Notes under the pieces: generated by a model | Seen by the model: the letters and a program-made list of their open reading frames with translations, nothing else | Told to the model about the DNA's origin: nothing | The model's database searches: none | In this document: in pieces, positions 53,137 to 56,275 of the stretch | Numbering within the stretch: position 1 is the stretch's first letter | Layout: each line of letters starts with the position of its first letter | Source of the DNA: Methylococcaceae bacterium | Lineage (GTDB): Bacteria; Pseudomonadota; Gammaproteobacteria; Methylococcales; Methylomonadaceae | Length of the DNA: 56,275 nucleotides | Assembly (NCBI GenBank): GCA_007280895.1 | Contig: QYQN01000055.1 | Coordinates: forward strand, 1-56,275 | Direction: 5' to 3' | Translations under genes and position numbers: made by a program

Positions 53137-54783
53137 ATGCGTGAACTTCTACAACGATTATCAGCTTATCGCTTATTAACCCTTGAATTACTGATTGCCT
53201 CGTTATTTATTAACTTACTCAGCTTGGCCTCGTCGGTCTATGTTATTCAAATATTTAATCGTTATATTTCTTATGGGGTTGATGCCACGCTTGTTACCTT
53301 GACCACAGGGGTGTGCCTTGCCTTACTGTTTGAATTTGCTTTTCAACGCTTGCGTTTGCAGCAAGCAGAAAACATAGGTAAAGCACGCAATGAGCAGTTA
53401 CATGTAAGCACCTTCACAAATTTAACGCACGCCAAAGCGAGTGCCTTGCAACGCTTATCGTTAGCACAACGACAAGAATTAATGCAGGCACCCGACACCA
53501 TCGCAGAAGCCTATTCCGCAGCAAATATTGCGACCTTATTAGATTTGCCATTCACCTTATTATTTTTAATAGCCTTATTTTTTATCTCGCCCATTTTAGG
53601 CAGTATTACCGCCGTGTTTATTATTGTTTTTTTTGTGCTAAGTGCGATTAACCAGCAGCGCTTACACAGCCTATTCCTGAACTTTAATGAACTCATTAAC
53701 AAAACAAAAAGTATCGCTCACAGCGTTAATCAAGACATAGACACCATCCGCGTATTTGAACAAAGCAAAATGACCCATCAGCGTTATTTTGAAAAATCAA
53801 GTGACGTGCGAGCCTTAAAAATCAGCATCGCAGATGTGCAAAACTTTACGCAAAGCATGACGAAAAGCGTACAAGCTTTATTAAGCATTGCAATTTACGC
53901 CACAGGAGCCAGCTTAGCTGTGCATGGTGAGATGGATATTGGGATGTTAGTTGGCGCAAATATTTTAGCCATGCGCACGTTATCGCCCGTAACGCGCGTT
54001 GTGCAATTGGGCGAGATTTTTGCCAAAGCCTATCAAGCCTTAGACAAATTACAACGCTTTGCCTTAGTCGACACAGAACGTGAAGGCGGCAGTGCTTTAG
54101 CAGAGTTTTCAGGCGCGTTAAGTTTTCATGATGTTGCCTTTACTTACCCAGACGCCACCAGTCCCTTATTTGAATCGTTAACCCTGGACTTACCGCCCGC
54201 ATCAGTGCTGGTTGTTACCGGTGGGAACAGCTCAGGAAAAACAACCTTGGCGCGTTTGTTAGTTGGCTTATTAGAGCCCACACGGGGACAAATCCTTGCA
54301 GATAAACTGTTATTACAACAATTATCGCCGTCATGGTGGCGCGCCCAACTCTGTTACATGCCACAAATAGCCCATTTTTTACCTGGCACCATCCGCGATA
54401 ATTTACGCAACACGCACCCAGAAATCACCGAAGCACAACTAAACTCAGTGATAACCGAGGCAGATTTAGCTGATTTTATCGACACCAGTGCCGAAGGTTT
54501 AGAAACGCAACTCAGCAATAACGCCGACAACTTAACGTATGGTCAACAGCGACGTTTAGCACTGGCACGAGCCTTAGCCACCTTTGGTAAAGTGGTGATA
54601 TTTGATGAGCCGACCGAAGGCTTAGATCAGCGCGGCTGCCAATGTGTTTATAACTTATTATTAGAGCTCTCACGACAAGGGCGCACCTTAATTATTTTTT
54701 CTCAAGATCAGCGCATTGTTAACAGTGCGCCACGCTTATTAGACTTAAATGTAAAACCAGTCCCACAGTTCACCGTCAAATAA
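53137..54783 (+). CDS. Type I secretion ABC transporter ATPase (PrtD/HlyB type) with non-canonical NBD motifs
   Basis: Export half-transporter of 548 residues without an N-terminal C39 peptidase domain. Membrane helices occupy about 18-290 and the nucleotide-binding domain about 325-548. Walker A is GGNSSGKT at 362-369 and Walker B VVIFDEP at 486-492. The signature that is LSGGQ in most exporters reads LTYGQ at 466-470, and the H-loop position, usually His, is Gln523 (IIFSQDQR). The NBD is otherwise complete. In this family the substrates are usually RTX proteins, proteases or adhesins, none of which is in the window. Confidence 0.88.
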   Translation: MRELLQRLSAYRLLTLELLIASLFINLLSLASSVYVIQIFNRYISYGVDATLVTLTTGVCLALLFEFAFQRLRLQQAENIGKARNEQLHVSTFTNLTHAKASALQRLSLAQRQELMQAPDTIAEAYSAANIATLLDLPFTLLFLIALFFISPILGSITAVFIIVFFVLSAINQQRLHSLFLNFNELINKTKSIAHSVNQDIDTIRVFEQSKMTHQRYFEKSSDVRALKISIADVQNFTQSMTKSVQALLSIAIYATGASLAVHGEMDIGMLVGANILAMRTLSPVTRVVQLGEIFAKAYQALDKLQRFALVDTEREGGSALAEFSGALSFHDVAFTYPDATSPLFESLTLDLPPASVLVVTGGNSSGKTTLARLLVGLLEPTRGQILADKLLLQQLSPSWWRAQLCYMPQIAHFLPGTIRDNLRNTHPEITEAQLNSVITEADLADFIDTSAEGLETQLSNNADNLTYGQQRRLALARALATFGKVVIFDEPTEGLDQRGCQCVYNLLLELSRQGRTLIIFSQDQRIVNSAPRLLDLNVKPVPQFTVK

Positions 54784-54830
54784 GCGCATCATCATGAGAA
54801 CACTTCCGTTTTTTAGCAGACAGGCAAGCA

Positions 54831-56150
54831 ATGATTTTTGACTACGTATTTACAGCAATCGACTGGGTGAGTGAACGACTAAAAAGCGTGCAGTACACGT
54901 CATCACGACTATTGCTTTGGCTGTTTATTGCCGCCAATATTAGTTTTTTAATCTGGGCATCGTATAGCCCTTTGGATATTGTCAGTCAGGCATTAGGTGA
55001 AGTGATTCCCTCAAGCCAAGTAAAAACCGTCCAACATTTGGAGGGTGGAATTATAAGAGAAATTTTAGTCAGAGAAGGCGAGCGTATAAAACAAGGACAA
55101 ACCTTAGTCACCTTAGAAAGCACGGGTAACCTTGCTGATGTTAATGAAATCACCATTCGTTTACAGGCAGCTAAAATAAAATCGATACGCTTAAAAGCAG
55201 AAATTAATGAACAAAAACACCTGCACTACGGTGCCGAGTTTGGCGATAAAGCGCAAGAGGTTATCTCGCAAAGTATAGAATTGTTTAATACGCGGCGCAG
55301 TCGTTTGCAAAATGAAATGGACGTACAGCAACAATTAATTGAGCAATACCGTTATCAATTACAAGAAATAAGCGCGCGCTTGGTGGCTAATAAAAAAACG
55401 CGTGGACTGTTAAATGAAAAAATTTCCATCAGTGACGGTTTATTAAAGTTAAATATTAACAATCGTATGAATCACTTAGCATTATTAAAAGAATCCAGTG
55501 ATTTAGATGGACAAATAAACGAAGCCTTAGCCACCGAAAAACGAATTGCCGCAGCCATCAGTGAAGCAGAAAATCGCTTAAAATTAGTAAGTAATTCTTT
55601 TATAGAAAAAGCCCGTGAAGAACTGCGCGACATGGATAACACCATAGAAATGTTAAGCAGCAAGTTACAAAAAGATGAAGATAATTTGCGCCGCATGGTC
55701 TTAAAAGCACCCGTGGATGGCACAGTCAAATCTTTATTTGTCACCACATTAGGTGGCATAGTGCCGCCAGGTGGCGCGTTATTAGACATCGTGCCAAGTG
55801 ATGATCGCTTAATTATTGAAGCCAAATTATCAACCGAAGACATTGGTTATGTTCACACTGGGCAGCCAGCAAAAATTCGTCTCACCTCCTCAGATGCAAG
55901 TCGGTTTGGCCATATTGACGGTGAAGTTGTTAATATCAGCCCAGATACCATCACCACTAAAGAGGGCGCGTCTTATTACAAAATTAAAATCAGTGTTGCG
56001 CAAAGTTATTTTAAACATAATAACGAACGCTATGACTTGTATTCAGGCATGCTCGTGCAATGTAATATTATTACTGGACAGCGCACCGTCATGGATTATT
56101 TGGTTGAACCGTTCTTGAGTAAATTAAATACGCCGTTGAGCGAACGTTAG
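54831..56150 (+). CDS. HlyD-family membrane fusion protein of a type I secretion system
   Basis: Periplasmic adaptor of 439 residues that joins the ABC transporter to the TolC-type channel. One N-terminal membrane helix is at about 27-45. Next comes the beta-lipoyl half VKTVQHLEGGIIREILVREGE, typical of HlyD/PrtE, then a long coiled coil (about 90-290). The second lipoyl half is MVLKAPVDGTVKSLFVTT, and beta-barrel domains follow (VHTGQPAKIRL). It is the third gene of the tolC-abc-hlyD run, 47 bases after the ABC gene. A secreted substrate gene may lie just right of the window. Confidence 0.92.
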   Translation: MIFDYVFTAIDWVSERLKSVQYTSSRLLLWLFIAANISFLIWASYSPLDIVSQALGEVIPSSQVKTVQHLEGGIIREILVREGERIKQGQTLVTLESTGNLADVNEITIRLQAAKIKSIRLKAEINEQKHLHYGAEFGDKAQEVISQSIELFNTRRSRLQNEMDVQQQLIEQYRYQLQEISARLVANKKTRGLLNEKISISDGLLKLNINNRMNHLALLKESSDLDGQINEALATEKRIAAAISEAENRLKLVSNSFIEKAREELRDMDNTIEMLSSKLQKDEDNLRRMVLKAPVDGTVKSLFVTTLGGIVPPGGALLDIVPSDDRLIIEAKLSTEDIGYVHTGQPAKIRLTSSDASRFGHIDGEVVNISPDTITTKEGASYYKIKISVAQSYFKHNNERYDLYSGMLVQCNIITGQRTVMDYLVEPFLSKLNTPLSER

Positions 56151-56218
56151 GGCAATAGGCGAATCAGTCAGGAGTAAGGTTGCTTTAGCGGCATCTCGTA
56201 TGAGACTGTGAAAGTATT

Positions 56219-56275
56219 ATGAAAACAACACAAAAACAACTTTTTAATTTTGTAAGTCATTGTTTTTATATAATG
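56219..56275 (+). CDS. Possible start of a further gene, cut by the window end
   Basis: ATG at 56219 opens 19 codons (MKTTQKQLFNFVSH...) without a stop to the window end. The ribosome binding site is weak (GAAAG). If real, it would be the next gene of the secretion operon or the first of a new unit. I do not recognise the peptide. Confidence 0.25.
   Translation, partial: MKTTQKQLFNFVSHCFYIM

Noticed and set aside
1-56275. CRISPR array, prophage or insertion sequence
   Set aside because: No regularly spaced direct repeats, integrase, transposase open reading frame or terminal repeats were seen; the Rpn tail is only a partial sign.

Overview
The window looks like a chromosomal segment of a low-GC, AT-rich gammaproteobacterial (type I, Methylococcales-like) methanotroph. 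The direct evidence is a complete pmoCAB operon for particulate methane monooxygenase, with all copper-ligand positions intact. It is set among housekeeping operons with typical gammaproteobacterial order: ubiE-ubiJ-ubiB, hslVU, pepA-holC-valS, lptF-lptG, pilMNOPQ and pilB-pilC-pilD-coaE-zapD. I do not assign a genus. I see no tRNA, rRNA, insertion sequence, prophage or CRISPR array; the only mobile-type trace is the 3' end of an Rpn-family nuclease gene at the left edge.

Layout, left to right. 0-2.6 kb: Rpn tail, then a peptidoglycan/D-alanine operon (D,D-carboxypeptidase, D-amino-acid transaminase, YbeD-like protein). 2.7-3.7 kb: a hypE gene with no other hyp or hydrogenase gene in view. 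4.0-9.2 kb: pilMNOPQ (type IV pilus inner-membrane complex and secretin). 9.4-10.9 kb: two membrane proteins (TauE/SafE-type and CPBP protease). 11.1-13.0 kb: hslVU. 13.2-16.1 kb: ubiquinone genes. 16.1-17.9 kb: a leftward trio of small membrane protein, cyclophilin with an added C-terminal repeat domain, and PilE-like pilin. 18.2-21.1 kb: pmoCAB, closed by a strong terminator. 21.2-26.8 kb: dicarboxylate/amino-acid symporter, VOC protein, MtnB-like dehydratase, nucleotide-sugar epimerase, CinA-like protein and AmpD. 26.8-31.0 kb: uvrB, a RIO kinase and a flavoprotein. 31.3-34.8 kb: an orphan sensor kinase and a divergent transketolase. 34.9-40.2 kb: zapD, coaE, pilD, pilC, pilB. 40.4-45.3 kb: valS, holC, pepA. 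45.4-47.6 kb: lptF-lptG. 47.6-48.4 kb: a 411-base non-coding tract and a small unknown protein. 48.5-51.7 kb: sugar kinase, lpxB and a sugar aminotransferase. 51.8-56.2 kb: a type I secretion system (TolC-like, ABC ATPase, HlyD-like).

How it fits together: methane oxidation (pmoCAB) feeds carbon that a transketolase could help rearrange in the RuMP cycle. Type IV pilus genes lie in two blocks 30 kb apart plus a separate pilin. Envelope genes (dacA-like, ampD, lpxB, lptFG, epimerase, aminotransferase) are spread along the window. The least explained parts are the non-coding tract and unknown gene at 47.6-48.4 kb, the cyclophilin/repeat fusion next to the pilin, the type I ABC ATPase with non-canonical NBD motifs, and the lone hypE. 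None proves a new system. All identifications come from reading motifs by eye, without database searches.
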